From assembly GCA_017521925.1 (NCBI GenBank), contig JAFXBG010000018.1:62001-126000 (forward strand): a stretch of DNA of 64,000 nucleotides. The letters run 5' to 3'. The number at the start of each line of letters is the position of its first letter. Within the stretch, counting starts at the first letter, position 1. Below are positions 1-8,408 of the stretch, in pieces. The translations under genes were made by a program, and so were the position numbers. The notes under the pieces were generated by a model that saw only the letters and a list, made by a program, of their open reading frames with translations, did no database searches and was not told where the DNA came from. This DNA is from Clostridia bacterium. Lineage in GTDB: Bacteria > Bacillota > Clostridia > Oscillospirales > Acutalibacteraceae.

Positions 1-292
1 CTGTTACCAGAATCTGGGTATCAGGGTTATATGTAAGAGTATATTTTCTTTTAAGGAAATCTGCAATTTCGGTACGTAAGGTTTTGTAACCTCTGTTAGG
101 AGTATACCAGGTCTTGCCTGATTTCAAGGACTCTATACCTGCTTGTCTGACGTGCCATGGAGTTCTGAAATCCGGCTCACCTACAGACAAGGATATAACA
201 TCATCCATTTCGTTAACAATATCAAAAAACTTCCGAATTCCTGAAGGTTTGACAGAAGAAATTGTATTGTTTAAAAATCTTGTGTAATCCAT
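1..292 (-). CDS. Class I/II aminotransferase (N-terminal part, cut by window edge)
   Basis: PLP-dependent aminotransferase of the aspartate/aromatic type; only about the first 97 residues are visible because the gene runs off the left end. The start ATG (292-290) shares one base with the TGA of the upstream Lrp gene. The N-terminus reads MDYTRFLNNT and then SVGEPDF near residues 36-42, the usual substrate-loop motif of fold-type I aminotransferases, followed by a W-H-x-R-Q-A-G-I-E-S segment and a Y-T-P-N-R-G motif typical of PatA/AspB relatives. Translational coupling to an Lrp regulator suggests amino-acid metabolism. The substrate cannot be told from this fragment, and the catalytic lysine lies outside the window. 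Confidence 0.85.
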   Translation of the reverse strand, partial: MDYTRFLNNTISSVKPSGIRKFFDIVNEMDDVISLSVGEPDFRTPWHVRQAGIESLKSGKTWYTPNRGYKTLRTEIADFLKRKYTLTYNPDTQILVT

Positions 293-771
293 CAATAATT
301 CATACACCTTTCGTCGCTTATGTCCTCATCCTCTAAAACAACGCCGTCATCCTTATAACGTTTTAAGATAAAGTGAGTAGCAGTAGATAAAATTCCGTCT
401 AATGCTGAAAGTTTACGGGAAACAAAAGCGGAAACCTCCTGGATTGTTTCACCCTTAACGATAATAGAAAGGTCGTAAGCACCTGCCATAAGATACACAC
501 TTTCGACTTCATCAAAAGCCATAATACGCTTAGCAATTTCATCAAAACCGCTCTTTTTCTGAGGAGTAACCTTCAGCTCAATATAAGCGGTAACACCTGC
601 ATCCTGAACTTTTTCATAGTTAACAAGGGCACGGTAACCTTTGATAATGCCGTCATCCTCGTACTTCTTAATACGTGCACGCACATAATCCTCGGGCTCG
701 CCAAGCATTAATGCAAGCTCGGAAACTGAATACTCACTGTTGCGGGATAAAAGCTTTAAAAGTTTATCCAT
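292..771 (-). CDS. Lrp/AsnC family transcriptional regulator
   Basis: A 159-residue DNA-binding regulator, the normal length for Lrp/AsnC proteins. Residues 1-60 form the winged helix-turn-helix (S-V-S-E-L-A-L-M-L-G-E and V-R-A-R-I-K-K-Y-E-D-D-G-I-I-K-G-Y), and the rest is the RAM ligand-binding/oligomerisation fold, with a G-A-Y-D-L-S-I-I-V-K-G core near residue 97. A GGAGG site precedes the ATG. It is coupled by a one-base overlap to the downstream aminotransferase, so it probably controls that gene in response to an amino acid. The acidic C-terminal tail is longer than in E. coli Lrp. The effector is unknown. Confidence 0.9.
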   Translation of the reverse strand: MDKLLKLLSRNSEYSVSELALMLGEPEDYVRARIKKYEDDGIIKGYRALVNYEKVQDAGVTAYIELKVTPQKKSGFDEIAKRIMAFDEVESVYLMAGAYDLSIIVKGETIQEVSAFVSRKLSALDGILSTATHFILKRYKDDGVVLEDEDISDERCMNY

Positions 772-793
772 AATATTTCCTCCAATATATTAG

Positions 794-1282
794 TTATGCT
801 CTGCAAGCTGCCGCAGAGTCCGAAAAGCTTATAAGGTCAGCACAGATTGAAATTGCAAGAAGGCTGAGAATCTGTGCATCATCGTAAATCTCAAGGGTAT
901 AGCGTCCGCTTTTGCCTGCCTCAGGCTTATGAAAAGCTAAAACCTTTGAGGACACATCGGTTATTTCAAAGGTACGGGTGAAAAGATTGCCTCTGAAAAA
1001 CAGTTTGACACCATGAACTTTAAGATATAATTCTGATGATTTATGTTTGACGGTTACCGCAAAGGCAGTGTCAACGGTTATAACATTATAGCCAATTGTA
1101 CCGCCAATTTCAGGAGTTGCAGAAATTTTAAAAGCACATCTGCCCTCTTCGGTAAATGCTTTAATCTTTCTGACTCCGCGGTTAGAGTTCCCCTCAATGG
1201 TAAAAAGCTTTTTTTCACGTTCATCATAAACTATAAAACGCGAACTCAAGCTGCTTGTGTCCCTTGTTAAAAGAAGCTTCAT
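794..1282 (-). CDS. LURP-one-related / Tubby-C-like protein
   Basis: A 162-residue protein with no signal peptide or membrane segment. Its alternating beta-strand pattern (F-I-V-Y-D-E, L-F-T-I-E-G, F-K-I-S, L-Y-L-K-V-H, L-F-F-R-G, F-E-I-T-D, Y-T-L-E-I-Y-D-D) resembles the LURP-one-related family (YxjI-like), a 12-stranded Tubby-like barrel whose bacterial role is not settled; phospholipid binding has been suggested. The C-terminal hydrophobic helix (I-L-S-L-L-A-I-S-I-C-A-D-L-I) fits the buried central helix of that fold. It sits in an operon-like run between an O-antigen-ligase-like gene and the Lrp gene. The family call is from pattern only, and no function should be inferred from it. Confidence 0.55.
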   Translation of the reverse strand: MKLLLTRDTSSLSSRFIVYDEREKKLFTIEGNSNRGVRKIKAFTEEGRCAFKISATPEIGGTIGYNVITVDTAFAVTVKHKSSELYLKVHGVKLFFRGNLFTRTFEITDVSSKVLAFHKPEAGKSGRYTLEIYDDAQILSLLAISICADLISFSDSAAACRA

Positions 1283-1298
1283 TCAATCACCGTTATAC

Positions 1299-2726
1299 TC
1301 AGAATAATCTCTTGGGAACCTTAAGACCTGAAACCTCTACAGTTCCTCTGATAGTATATCCCAAATCTGTGGCATAACACGACATATAACCCAGAATTGC
1401 CCAGAAACTTGTAACAATAAAAGAAAGGTCAAATAAAATTGTACGTTCTATAAAGGCATAAACAAGATATGCCGCAAACAAACCAATCATACAAGGATAA
1501 ATAGAATAGGTCATAATACGACGCTGAACAAACCAAACCGGAAGTGTCATATTTAAGAAACGATACATAAACATTGCAAAAAGACCGAATCCGATTATTC
1601 CTGAAATAACCAAAACACCGATATAGCCGTTATGCATATCTGCAATAAAAACATTAGTAAGGTAATCGTCAGTAAAATAACTGCGTTTGCCGATTTCATC
1701 TACTATATGATTATAAAGGTCTCCCTTACCTACACCAAAAAGAGGATTTAGAAGCAATGATTTAAAACCTGCTCCCCATAAATCCAGACGGCTGTTAAGC
1801 CCGGAATCAGTAACAACATTAAAGAACGATCCCTTTGTAAGAGCATTAATATCAGCTTTGGAAAGCTCGCCATCGGGGCTTGAAAAAATAGCAACAACAA
1901 TTTTAAATGCTGCTCTTAATGCCATAAGCAGGCAAATAAGAAGAAAGCCTACCAATAAAAGTGCGAAAACACGCACAAGAATGCTTTTGAATGTCAGTTT
2001 TTCAGCAAGAGCAAGAAGTCTGAAAAGCACCATAAAAGCTAAATATATGCCAAGAAAAAGCAAACTTCCGTTTGAATTTGAAAGCACAAGTGCAACAACA
2101 TTAAGAAGCACACAAGCTGTAAGCCATATTCGGCTGATTCGCTTTTGTCTTGCCTGGGCAAGAAAGTCAGGCTTTGTCATAAAATGACAGAAAATAATTG
2201 CCAAAGCAGAAACATAGCCCTGATAGTTAGGGTTAAAAAACACACCTGTATATGTATTACCGTAAAAAACAAGATCAACACCGAAAAGAAGTAATGCCAG
2301 TCCTATAAAAGCAGTAACTGTAGCTGCATAAATAAAGAAACGGCTGAGAAGATACATTTCCCAACGATACATTGTACCGCTATGAATATGCATACCATAA
2401 AATATTATAAAACATATAGAAGTATGAACTATAAGGATAAAATTATAGCTTACGGCAATAAAATCAAAACTAAGATTTGAAAGCAAAGTCAGGGTTAAGG
2501 ATATCAGAAAAGCACCTAACCAGAAACCGTAGAAGATTTTTAGATATGCCTTATTGACAATCAAGCTTCTGACAGCAATAACAATTCCCCAGGCAGAAGT
2601 CAGACCTATAAGAACTATAGAAGCTGTGCTGAGGTAGCTGATCATATATAAGAAAAAAGAAGCTAAATAACACAACCTGAACAAAGACTCATCAAAAAGA
2701 ACAAGAGTAAGTTTGCTTGCCTTCAT
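1299..2726 (-). CDS. O-antigen ligase / Wzy polymerase-like membrane protein
   Basis: A 475-residue integral membrane protein with roughly ten to twelve hydrophobic segments and one large extracytoplasmic loop (about residues 280-370) carrying S-R-L-D-L-W-G-A-G and N-P-L-F-G-V-G-K-G-D. That arrangement is typical of the Wzy_C/O-antigen ligase superfamily, which polymerises or transfers undecaprenyl-linked glycans. The start was set at M-K-A-S (2726) because AGAGG lies just upstream; a longer in-frame version would overlap the preceding gene by 32 bases. The sugar-phosphate transferase directly upstream makes a small surface-polysaccharide unit. No glycosyltransferases are visible nearby, so the glycan cannot be named. 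Confidence 0.8.
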   Translation of the reverse strand: MKASKLTLVLFDESLFRLCYLASFFLYMISYLSTASIVLIGLTSAWGIVIAVRSLIVNKAYLKIFYGFWLGAFLISLTLTLLSNLSFDFIAVSYNFILIVHTSICFIIFYGMHIHSGTMYRWEMYLLSRFFIYAATVTAFIGLALLLFGVDLVFYGNTYTGVFFNPNYQGYVSALAIIFCHFMTKPDFLAQARQKRISRIWLTACVLLNVVALVLSNSNGSLLFLGIYLAFMVLFRLLALAEKLTFKSILVRVFALLLVGFLLICLLMALRAAFKIVVAIFSSPDGELSKADINALTKGSFFNVVTDSGLNSRLDLWGAGFKSLLLNPLFGVGKGDLYNHIVDEIGKRSYFTDDYLTNVFIADMHNGYIGVLVISGIIGFGLFAMFMYRFLNMTLPVWFVQRRIMTYSIYPCMIGLFAAYLVYAFIERTILFDLSFIVTSFWAILGYMSCYATDLGYTIRGTVEVSGLKVPKRLF

Positions 2727-2727
2727 A

Positions 2728-3426
2728 TTAATCGCCTCTTGAGGTAAAAACCTCAGCAACTGTTTTAAAAATAAGTTTTATGTCACCGATAAATGAAAAT
2801 TTCTCAATATATTCAAGATTATATTTCATTTTTTCGGGAAGAATCTGCTCTATATAAGCTTTATCAACATCGTCTGAATTTGCAAGAAGTTTTGCCTCAT
2901 CTTTGAATTTTATGCTTGCAAGAGAAGTTACACCTGCGGGCAAAAGCAAGGTAGCAAGCATCTCGTTTGTATATTTATCGGTAAACTTAGGGACCTCAGG
3001 ACGGGTGCCTACAATAGTCATTTTGCCGGAAAGCACGTGAAAAATCTGAGGAAGCTCGTCTAGTCTGAATTTTCTTATAAATTTACCAACTTTAGTAATG
3101 CGGTCATCCTCACCTACTGTAAGAAGCTCGCCTTTTGCATCAGCATCGGTACGCATACTTCTGAACTTGAAGATTTTAAACTTTTTGCCGAAGGTTGTAA
3201 CACGAACCTGCTTGTAAATTACAGGGCCCTTTGAAGTACACTTGATAAGAATTGCAATAACTGCCATAGGAACAGACAGGAAGATTATAAAGAAGATTGC
3301 AACTAAAACATCAAAAATCCTTTTTAAAACTAAGGCTTTGGTTTTTGCTTTAAGCAGATCGTAGTAACGTTTCACCTCGTCACACTGAAGCTCTTTGGGA
3401 AGCTTTTCGTATTCAGGCATTTTCAT
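2728..3426 (-). CDS. Undecaprenyl-phosphate sugar-phosphate transferase
   Basis: A 232-residue initiating glycosyl-phosphate transferase of the bacterial sugar transferase family (monotopic, PglC-like core). One hydrophobic re-entrant segment lies near residues 36-60, preceded by K-R-I-F-D-V. It is followed by the family signature: G-P-V-I-Y-K-Q-V-R, F-K-I-F-K-F-R-S-M-R-T-D-A, F-I-R-K-F-R-L-D-E-L-P-Q and V-G-T-R-P-E. It loads the first sugar phosphate onto undecaprenyl phosphate at the inner face of the membrane. It is the first gene of the leftward operon, with GGAGG before its start and a good sigma-A promoter at 3469-3497. The sugar donor is not deducible. Confidence 0.9.
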   Translation of the reverse strand: MKMPEYEKLPKELQCDEVKRYYDLLKAKTKALVLKRIFDVLVAIFFIIFLSVPMAVIAILIKCTSKGPVIYKQVRVTTFGKKFKIFKFRSMRTDADAKGELLTVGEDDRITKVGKFIRKFRLDELPQIFHVLSGKMTIVGTRPEVPKFTDKYTNEMLATLLLPAGVTSLASIKFKDEAKLLANSDDVDKAYIEQILPEKMKYNLEYIEKFSFIGDIKLIFKTVAEVFTSRGD

Positions 3427-3468
3427 AAACTTACCTCCACAGAAAAACGCACATATATATTCTATGAT

Positions 3469-3497
3469 ATTATACTACTAAAACTTAAGTTTTTCAA
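3469..3497 (-). promoter_or_regulatory. Sigma-A promoter of the polysaccharide operon
   Basis: On the minus strand a -35 TTGAAA (3497-3492) and a perfect -10 TATAAT (3474-3469) are separated by exactly 17 bases. They lie about 45 bases upstream of the sugar transferase start. Confidence 0.75.
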
Positions 3498-3556
3498 CTA
3501 TTTACCTGAATAATAAATTATTAAAGTAAAGTTGACAAGTTTTTCCTTTCTTTTGC

Positions 3557-3585
3557 TTGACTAAAGACAGATATACGGGTAAAAT
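3557..3585 (+). promoter_or_regulatory. Sigma-A promoter of the DUF1292 gene
   Basis: A -35 TTGACT (3557-3562) and a -10 TAAAAT (3580-3585) stand 17 bases apart, about 30 bases before the DUF1292 start codon. The promoter diverges from that of the polysaccharide operon; 72 bases lie between the two -35/-10 pairs. Confidence 0.7.
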
Positions 3586-3614
3586 TATATAAGAAAATTT
3601 TAGGAGCTGAAAAT

Positions 3615-3911
3615 ATGAGCAACGAATATTCACCAGACCTTATCACACTGGTTGATGATGAGGGTACCGAACATAACTTTGAAATTCTTGATACTTTAGA
3701 GTATGAAGATACTCTTTACTACGCTCTTATTCCTGTTTTTGATGACCCAACAGATACACTTGCTGACAGCGGCGAGTACTATATTATGGAAGTTATCGAG
3801 GAAGACGGAGAGCAGGAGCTTGCTGAAGTTGAGGACGATGAACTTATTGACAAGCTTGCAGATATTTTTGAAGACAGATTCAATGATATTTTCGCAGAAG
3901 ACGAAGATTAA
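3615..3911 (+). CDS. DUF1292 protein (YrzB-like)
   Basis: A 98-residue, very acidic small protein of the DUF1292 family. The family hallmark is the opening I-T-L-V-D-D-E-G-T-E-H-N-F-E-I-L-D-T followed by E-Y-E-D-T-L-Y-Y-A-L-I-P and a second strand Y-Y-I-M-E-V-I-E-E-D-G. Function is unknown; homologues often sit next to the Holliday-junction resolvase yqgF, which is absent here. It is the first of three plus-strand genes and is followed within 15 bases by the presumed 6S RNA. There are no membrane segments and no recognisable catalytic residues. Confidence 0.85.
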   Translation: MSNEYSPDLITLVDDEGTEHNFEILDTLEYEDTLYYALIPVFDDPTDTLADSGEYYIMEVIEEDGEQELAEVEDDELIDKLADIFEDRFNDIFAEDED

Positions 3912-3922
3912 TTAACTTATAT

Positions 3923-4111
3923 TTCCTGCCTGATACGCCTATGGTGCAAAAATAACCCTACAACCTTTAAATCGGGAGCTTAACTCCGGTGGCGGTGTGC
4001 AGACCTCCCTGCTATGCAGGAAGAAGGGAGCCTGAAGCCAACGGGTGGGCACCCACCTGCTAACTTCGTAGGCAGGTTATAATGCGCACCTTACGGTCAG
4101 GCGGGTTTTTT
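3923..4111 (+). ncRNA. ssrS: Probable 6S RNA (SsrS)
   Basis: A roughly 185-base transcript that folds as 6S RNA does. The closing stem pairs 3925-3934 with 4096-4105 (ten pairs, two of them G-U), then GGTGC (3943-3947) pairs with GCACC (4086-4090). A large central bubble follows, whose 3' side holds its own hairpin (CCTGC...GCAGG, about 4056-4076). The apical arm carries GGTGG/CCACC and the small CCTGC-TAT-GCAGG hairpin. The closing stem runs straight into six T residues, so it also acts as terminator. 6S RNA binds sigma-A RNA polymerase by mimicking an open promoter. The call rests on fold and on resemblance to clostridial 6S sequences as remembered. Confidence 0.75.
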
Positions 4112-4144
4112 ACATTTTAGCAAATAAGAATTGGAGATTTACAT

Positions 4145-5119
4145 ATGAAGGTATCTGTACTTGGATGCGGCCGTTGGGGCAGTTGCATTGCATGGTATTT
4201 AGATAAAATCGGCCATGAAGTATTGTCAGGAGGTCTGCCTGACGCACCTGAATTTAAACAGCTTAAAACACAGATGCACAACGATTACCTTGAGTATCCT
4301 GACTCAATTGAGGTAAGCAGTGACCTTGAATACTCTGTTAAGCGTGCTGAGGTTATAGTTATTTCTATCTCCGCACAGCATTTAAGAGAATATATGGCAG
4401 ATATTGCAAAGTATGACCTTAAGGGTAAAACCATTGTGCTTTGTATGAAGGGTGTTGAGGTTACTACAGGTAAGAGACTTACCGAAGTTGTAGGAGAATT
4501 TATTAATAAAGACGAAACCAATGTTGCTGTCTGGGTTGGCCCCGGCCATCCTCAGGATTATGTTAAGGGTGTACCTAACTGTATGGTTATTGACAGTAAC
4601 AATGATGCTACCAAAGAAATGCTTGTTAACGAGTTTTCCAGTTCTCTTATCAGAATGTACATAGGTACTGACCTGATTGGCAGTGAAATAGGTGCTGCTG
4701 CAAAAAATGTTATAGGAATTGTTGCAGGCATGCTTGACGGTCTTGGATATCAGTCACTTAAGGGTGCGTTGATGGCAAGAGGTGCTCATGAAATTTCAAG
4801 GCTTATCGGAAAGCTGGGCGGTAATCCCTTATCAGCATATGGTCTTTGTCATTTAGGTGATTATGAAGCTACTCTGTTCTCTAAATGGAGTCACAACAGA
4901 ATGTATGGCGAAGCTTATGTTAATGGAAACAAGTTTGAAAAACTTGCTGAGGGTGTTATGACCACCAAGGCACTTGTTAAGCTTTCAGAAGAAAAGAATG
5001 TTGATATGCCTATTGTTAAAGCTTGTTACAACGTATTATTTGAAGATAAAAAGGTTGAAGATGCTATTGATGAGCTTTTTGACCGCAAGGTAAAGAGAGA
5101 ATTTAAAATTAAAAAGTAA
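4145..5119 (+). CDS. gpsA: NAD(P)-dependent glycerol-3-phosphate dehydrogenase
   Basis: Makes sn-glycerol 3-phosphate from dihydroxyacetone phosphate for phospholipid synthesis, in the cytoplasm. At 324 residues it is of normal length. Residues 7-12 (G-C-G-R-W-G) form the Rossmann nucleotide loop, Lys102 in the C-M-K-G-V-E motif lies in the active site, and the catalytic lysine is Lys187 in G-A-A-A-K-N-V-I-G-I. An oddity is V-W-V-G-P-G-H-P where most GpsA proteins have a G-P-S-F/N-type motif; it therefore belongs to a divergent branch. It follows the presumed 6S RNA and ends at a strong bidirectional terminator. Confidence 0.88.
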   Translation: MKVSVLGCGRWGSCIAWYLDKIGHEVLSGGLPDAPEFKQLKTQMHNDYLEYPDSIEVSSDLEYSVKRAEVIVISISAQHLREYMADIAKYDLKGKTIVLCMKGVEVTTGKRLTEVVGEFINKDETNVAVWVGPGHPQDYVKGVPNCMVIDSNNDATKEMLVNEFSSSLIRMYIGTDLIGSEIGAAAKNVIGIVAGMLDGLGYQSLKGALMARGAHEISRLIGKLGGNPLSAYGLCHLGDYEATLFSKWSHNRMYGEAYVNGNKFEKLAEGVMTTKALVKLSEEKNVDMPIVKACYNVLFEDKKVEDAIDELFDRKVKREFKIKK

Positions 5120-5124
5120 CAGAA

Positions 5125-5160
5125 AAAGAGGTTGATTCATACTGATGAATCAACCTCTTT
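5125..5160. terminator. Bidirectional terminator between gpsA and the C39-like protease
   Basis: A perfect 16-base inverted repeat, 5125-5140 against 5145-5160, with a four-base loop. It is flanked by an A-run on one side and a T-rich stretch on the other. It lies between the two convergent genes and can stop transcription from both. Confidence 0.9.
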
Positions 5161-5164
5161 ATTA

Positions 5165-6091
5165 TTAACTGACTGTGCAAACCCAAGGTATTTCAATCTG
5201 GTCTTTGATGTCCTCAAAATTCCATAGTTTTTTTGAATTAATAACGCTGTTAGGGTCATTAATTTTAATCTGACCGTTGACATAATCGGTAAGTACTATG
5301 AAGTGTCCGCCGTAGGTAAAATCGCCCGGACCTACAAGACATATTATGGGGTTACCTGCTTCGAGATTATTTACAATAACATCTTCATCACAATCAACTT
5401 CATACACATCTAAGCCTAAGAGTTCTCCGCCTTCGTAGATAAGCGACCATTTGCTTCCGAATCCCGGCTCACAATATCCGTAATCTTCGCTGAAGCGAGC
5501 AATAGCTTTGGGATTAAGCGAGGGGTCTTTAAGAAGATGTGTGGCAACCATTGAAAGGCATGTAGGACCGCAACCTGCATTTGCAATCATATCATCGCCA
5601 TAAGGTGTATAACCCCAACGCTTGTCCCACTGCAAAAACAGCGGTACAGAGTTGACATAATCCGTATAAGAGTTATCAATTTTGAACGTCTGGTCTTTAA
5701 AATAAGGGTAATTAAGAACAAACTCAACTGTTTCCGGGTATTGGTTAAGCATATCAATAAGTTCTTGAGGCCAGTTTTCAAGAGGCAGGTCGTTTTTATA
5801 AGCAAATCTGCATATAGCCGCAGGTATGTCCTCTGCATTTTCAAAATACTTTTTATATTCCTCATCATCAATATCCGATTTTTCAGATGCGTCGGCAACA
5901 TCTTCATCAGATATATCGTCCACTGCGGTTTCTGAAATTTCATCAGATTCATTGTCAGCAGTACTGAGAGCACTTTGTTTTTCAGCTGCTTTGATACCAA
6001 ACGACACAGCCGCAACAGTTATACCGCTTATGATAATTGCCATAACCACAACTATAGCTATTACCATACATATCCTTCTTCCCTTTCTCAT
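5165..6091 (-). CDS. Membrane-anchored C39-like cysteine peptidase
   Basis: A 308-residue protein with an N-terminal membrane anchor (residues 8-31), an acidic low-complexity linker (about 45-80) and a C-terminal papain-like peptidase C39-type domain outside the cell. The nucleophile is probably Cys174 in N-A-G-C-G-P-T-C, preceded by Q-W-D-K-R-W-G-Y. His263 lies in G-G-H-F-I-V-L-T-D-Y, and the third residue is Asp279 in K-I-N-D-P. The start at 6091 was chosen because GGAGGG lies six bases before it; the upstream in-frame ATG overlaps that ribosome site. Such proteins cleave peptides or the cell wall, but the substrate is unknown. It stands alone, with no transporter beside it. Confidence 0.82.
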   Translation of the reverse strand: MRKGRRICMVIAIVVVMAIIISGITVAAVSFGIKAAEKQSALSTADNESDEISETAVDDISDEDVADASEKSDIDDEEYKKYFENAEDIPAAICRFAYKNDLPLENWPQELIDMLNQYPETVEFVLNYPYFKDQTFKIDNSYTDYVNSVPLFLQWDKRWGYTPYGDDMIANAGCGPTCLSMVATHLLKDPSLNPKAIARFSEDYGYCEPGFGSKWSLIYEGGELLGLDVYEVDCDEDVIVNNLEAGNPIICLVGPGDFTYGGHFIVLTDYVNGQIKINDPNSVINSKKLWNFEDIKDQIEIPWVCTVS

Positions 6092-6193
6092 AATCACCCT
6101 CCGCATATTGTATACATTAATTATAGTAATAATATAACATCCGACTATATTAAAATCAATATCTTGGGGATAAAAGCTTTATGTTTGGGATAG

Positions 6194-6228
6194 AAAAAGC
6201 TGTCACACAATATACAGTGTAACAGCTT
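6194..6228 (-). terminator. Terminator of the arginine operon
   Basis: On the minus strand, just after argF, a 12-base stem with one mismatch pairs 6228-6217 with 6209-6198 and runs into five T residues. It marks the end of the seven-gene arg operon. Confidence 0.85.
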
Positions 6229-6236
6229 GAATTAAC

Positions 6237-7229
6237 TTAAATATCTGCAAGAGTAGCGGCAATTACAGCCTTGATAGTATGCATACGATTTTCAGCCTCT
6301 TTGAAAACTATTGACTTTTCGCTTTCAAACACGGAGTCAGTAACCTCAAGAGCATCAAGTCCGAACTTCTCGCCTACTTCCTTACCTACTGTTGTTTCAA
6401 GATTATGGAATGCAGGCAGGCAATGCATAAATACAGTTGTATCCTTTGCATTTGACATAAGCTCGTCATTTACCTGATAAGGAAGAAGCTCGTCAATACG
6501 CTCTTTCCAAACATCTGTAGGTTCACCCATAGAAACCCATACATCGGTATAGATAACATCGGCGTTTTCTACAGCCTTTTTGGGGTCTGTTTCAAACTTA
6601 AGAGTTGCACCTGTTTCTTTAGCGATAGCTTCGCACTCAGCGATTAAAGCTTTGTCAGGAAAATATTTTTCGGGAGCGCAGGCTGTAAAGTTAAGTCCCA
6701 TTTTAGCACAGCCTACCATAAGAGAATTACCCATATTAAAGCGAGCGTCACCCATATAAACAAAGTTGATACCTTTAAGATAGCCAAACTGCTCTTTAAT
6801 GGTTAAGAAATCTGCAAGAATCTGCGTAGGATGGAACTCATCGGTAAGGCCGTTGTATACAGGGACACCTGCGTACTTACCCAGAGCCTCAACAGTTTCC
6901 TGGCCAAAACCACGGTACTCGATAGCATCGTAAATGCCGCCAAGTACACGTGCTGTATCGGCAATAGATTCTTTCTTGCCCATCTGTGAACCTGTAGGGT
7001 CAAGATATGTAACATTCATACCTAAATCGTAAGCGGCAACCTCGAAGCTACAGCGTGTACGGGTACTTGTTTTTTCGAAGATAAGAGCAATATTTTTGCC
7101 CTCGCAAAGTCTGTGCTTTGTGCCACTCTTTTTCTCAGCTTTAAGCTTTGCGGCTAAATCTATAAGATAATTAATTTCTTCGGGAGTAAAATCAAGAAGC
7201 TTTAAGAAGCTTTTACCTTTAAGGTTCAT
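6237..7229 (-). CDS. argF: Ornithine carbamoyltransferase
   Basis: Joins ornithine and carbamoyl phosphate to give citrulline, step six of arginine synthesis, in the cytoplasm. At 330 residues it is full length. Residues 55-59 (S-T-R-T-R) bind carbamoyl phosphate and residues 269-273 (H-C-L-P-A) bind ornithine; D-V-W-V-S-M-G-E near residue 230 is the SMG loop that closes on ornithine. It is the last gene of the arg operon, three bases after argD, and is followed by a terminator. Being coded with argGHCJBD argues for biosynthesis rather than the catabolic arginine deiminase route. Confidence 0.95.
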   Translation of the reverse strand: MNLKGKSFLKLLDFTPEEINYLIDLAAKLKAEKKSGTKHRLCEGKNIALIFEKTSTRTRCSFEVAAYDLGMNVTYLDPTGSQMGKKESIADTARVLGGIYDAIEYRGFGQETVEALGKYAGVPVYNGLTDEFHPTQILADFLTIKEQFGYLKGINFVYMGDARFNMGNSLMVGCAKMGLNFTACAPEKYFPDKALIAECEAIAKETGATLKFETDPKKAVENADVIYTDVWVSMGEPTDVWKERIDELLPYQVNDELMSNAKDTTVFMHCLPAFHNLETTVGKEVGEKFGLDALEVTDSVFESEKSIVFKEAENRMHTIKAVIAATLADI

Positions 7230-7232
7230 TAT

Positions 7233-8408
7233 TTACACACCTTTCGCTATATTTGTTTTAATAATTTCAACTGCCTTTTTGAGGTCTTCCATAGGAATAT
7301 TAAGAGCAGGCAGAAGTCTGACTTTGTTCTTTGCTTTAATTACAAGAACACCGTCATTCATACAGTCAGCAATAATATCGGAAGCATCACGCTCAGTTTC
7401 AATACCGAGCATAAGACCCATACCGCTGATGCTTTTAACACCTTTTGCACCTTTGAGCTCATTAATAATATAATCTGATTTTATACGAACTTCTGAGAGA
7501 AGTTTGTCGTCAATTCGCTCAAGGATATTTAAAGCACCTGCCGAGGCTACCGGGTTTCCGCCAAAGGTAGAGCCGTGATCGCCTGATTTCATTGCTTCAG
7601 CTACCTTTTCAGAAAATACAGTGGCACCTATAGGAAGACCGCCGCCAAGACCTTTGGCAGTTGTGAAAATATCAGGAGTGAAGCCGTAGTTCATAAATGA
7701 GTAAAGCTCGCCCGTTCTGCCGTTGCCTGTCTGGACTTCGTCACAGATTATAAGGAAGCCGTACTCCTTTGAAAGCTCAACGATTTTGTCAATAAACTCT
7801 TTATCAAGAGGAAGCACTCCGCCTTCACCCTGGACACACTCAAACATTACAGCAAAGGGTTTAAGCTCTTTTACGTTATTTTCAAGTGCTTTGATATCGT
7901 TAGCGGGTGTATGTTCGAAGCCTTCTACAAGAGGTTTGAAATCCTTATGAAAAACATCCTGCCCTGTAGCAGAAATTGTAGCAATAGTTCTGCCGTGGAA
8001 AGAATTTACCAAAGTAAGCATAACTGAGTTAAGCTGAGGTAAATTTTCTGCCGCATATTTTCTGGCGGCTTTTATTGCACACTCGTTAGCTTCTGCACCT
8101 GAGTTTGAGAAGAAAACCTTGCTCATACTTGTTCTTTCGCAAAGAGCTTTTGCAAGCTTTGCACAAGGCTCAGAGTAATAAAGGTTTGATGTGTGCTGTA
8201 AAGTATTAAGCTGAGCTGTTACAGCATTCGCCCACTCTTCGTCGGCAATACCAAAAATATTAACTGCTATACCTGAGCCCAAGTCGATATATTCCTTACC
8301 CTCATCGTCGTAAACCTTGGAGCCTTTGCCCTTTGTGAGAGTAAGAGGAAACCGTGAGTATGTTCCCATAATATACTCACGGTCTAAAGCTTTAACATTC
8401 ATAGTCAT
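7233..8408 (-). CDS. argD: Acetylornithine aminotransferase
   Basis: PLP enzyme that transfers an amino group from glutamate to N-acetylglutamate semialdehyde, making N-acetylornithine. It is 391 residues of class III aminotransferase. Lys252 in T-A-K-G-L-G-G-G-L-P binds PLP, I-C-D-E-V-Q-T-G-N-G-R-T-G carries the cofactor Asp, and G-S-T-F-G-G-N-P lies in the substrate-entry region. It overlaps the end of argB by 17 bases if translation begins at the first ATG (8408); a second ATG two codons on (8402) is equally reachable from the GGAGG site, so the exact start is open. Cytoplasmic. Confidence 0.94.
   Translation of the reverse strand: MTMNVKALDREYIMGTYSRFPLTLTKGKGSKVYDDEGKEYIDLGSGIAVNIFGIADEEWANAVTAQLNTLQHTSNLYYSEPCAKLAKALCERTSMSKVFFSNSGAEANECAIKAARKYAAENLPQLNSVMLTLVNSFHGRTIATISATGQDVFHKDFKPLVEGFEHTPANDIKALENNVKELKPFAVMFECVQGEGGVLPLDKEFIDKIVELSKEYGFLIICDEVQTGNGRTGELYSFMNYGFTPDIFTTAKGLGGGLPIGATVFSEKVAEAMKSGDHGSTFGGNPVASAGALNILERIDDKLLSEVRIKSDYIINELKGAKGVKSISGMGLMLGIETERDASDIIADCMNDGVLVIKAKNKVRLLPALNIPMEDLKKAVEIIKTNIAKGV

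Noticed and set aside
5587-6015. A 142-codon frame overlapping the C39-like protease in another frame.
   Set aside because: It overlaps a protein with catalytic motifs and a good ribosome site; its own sequence has no recognisable features.
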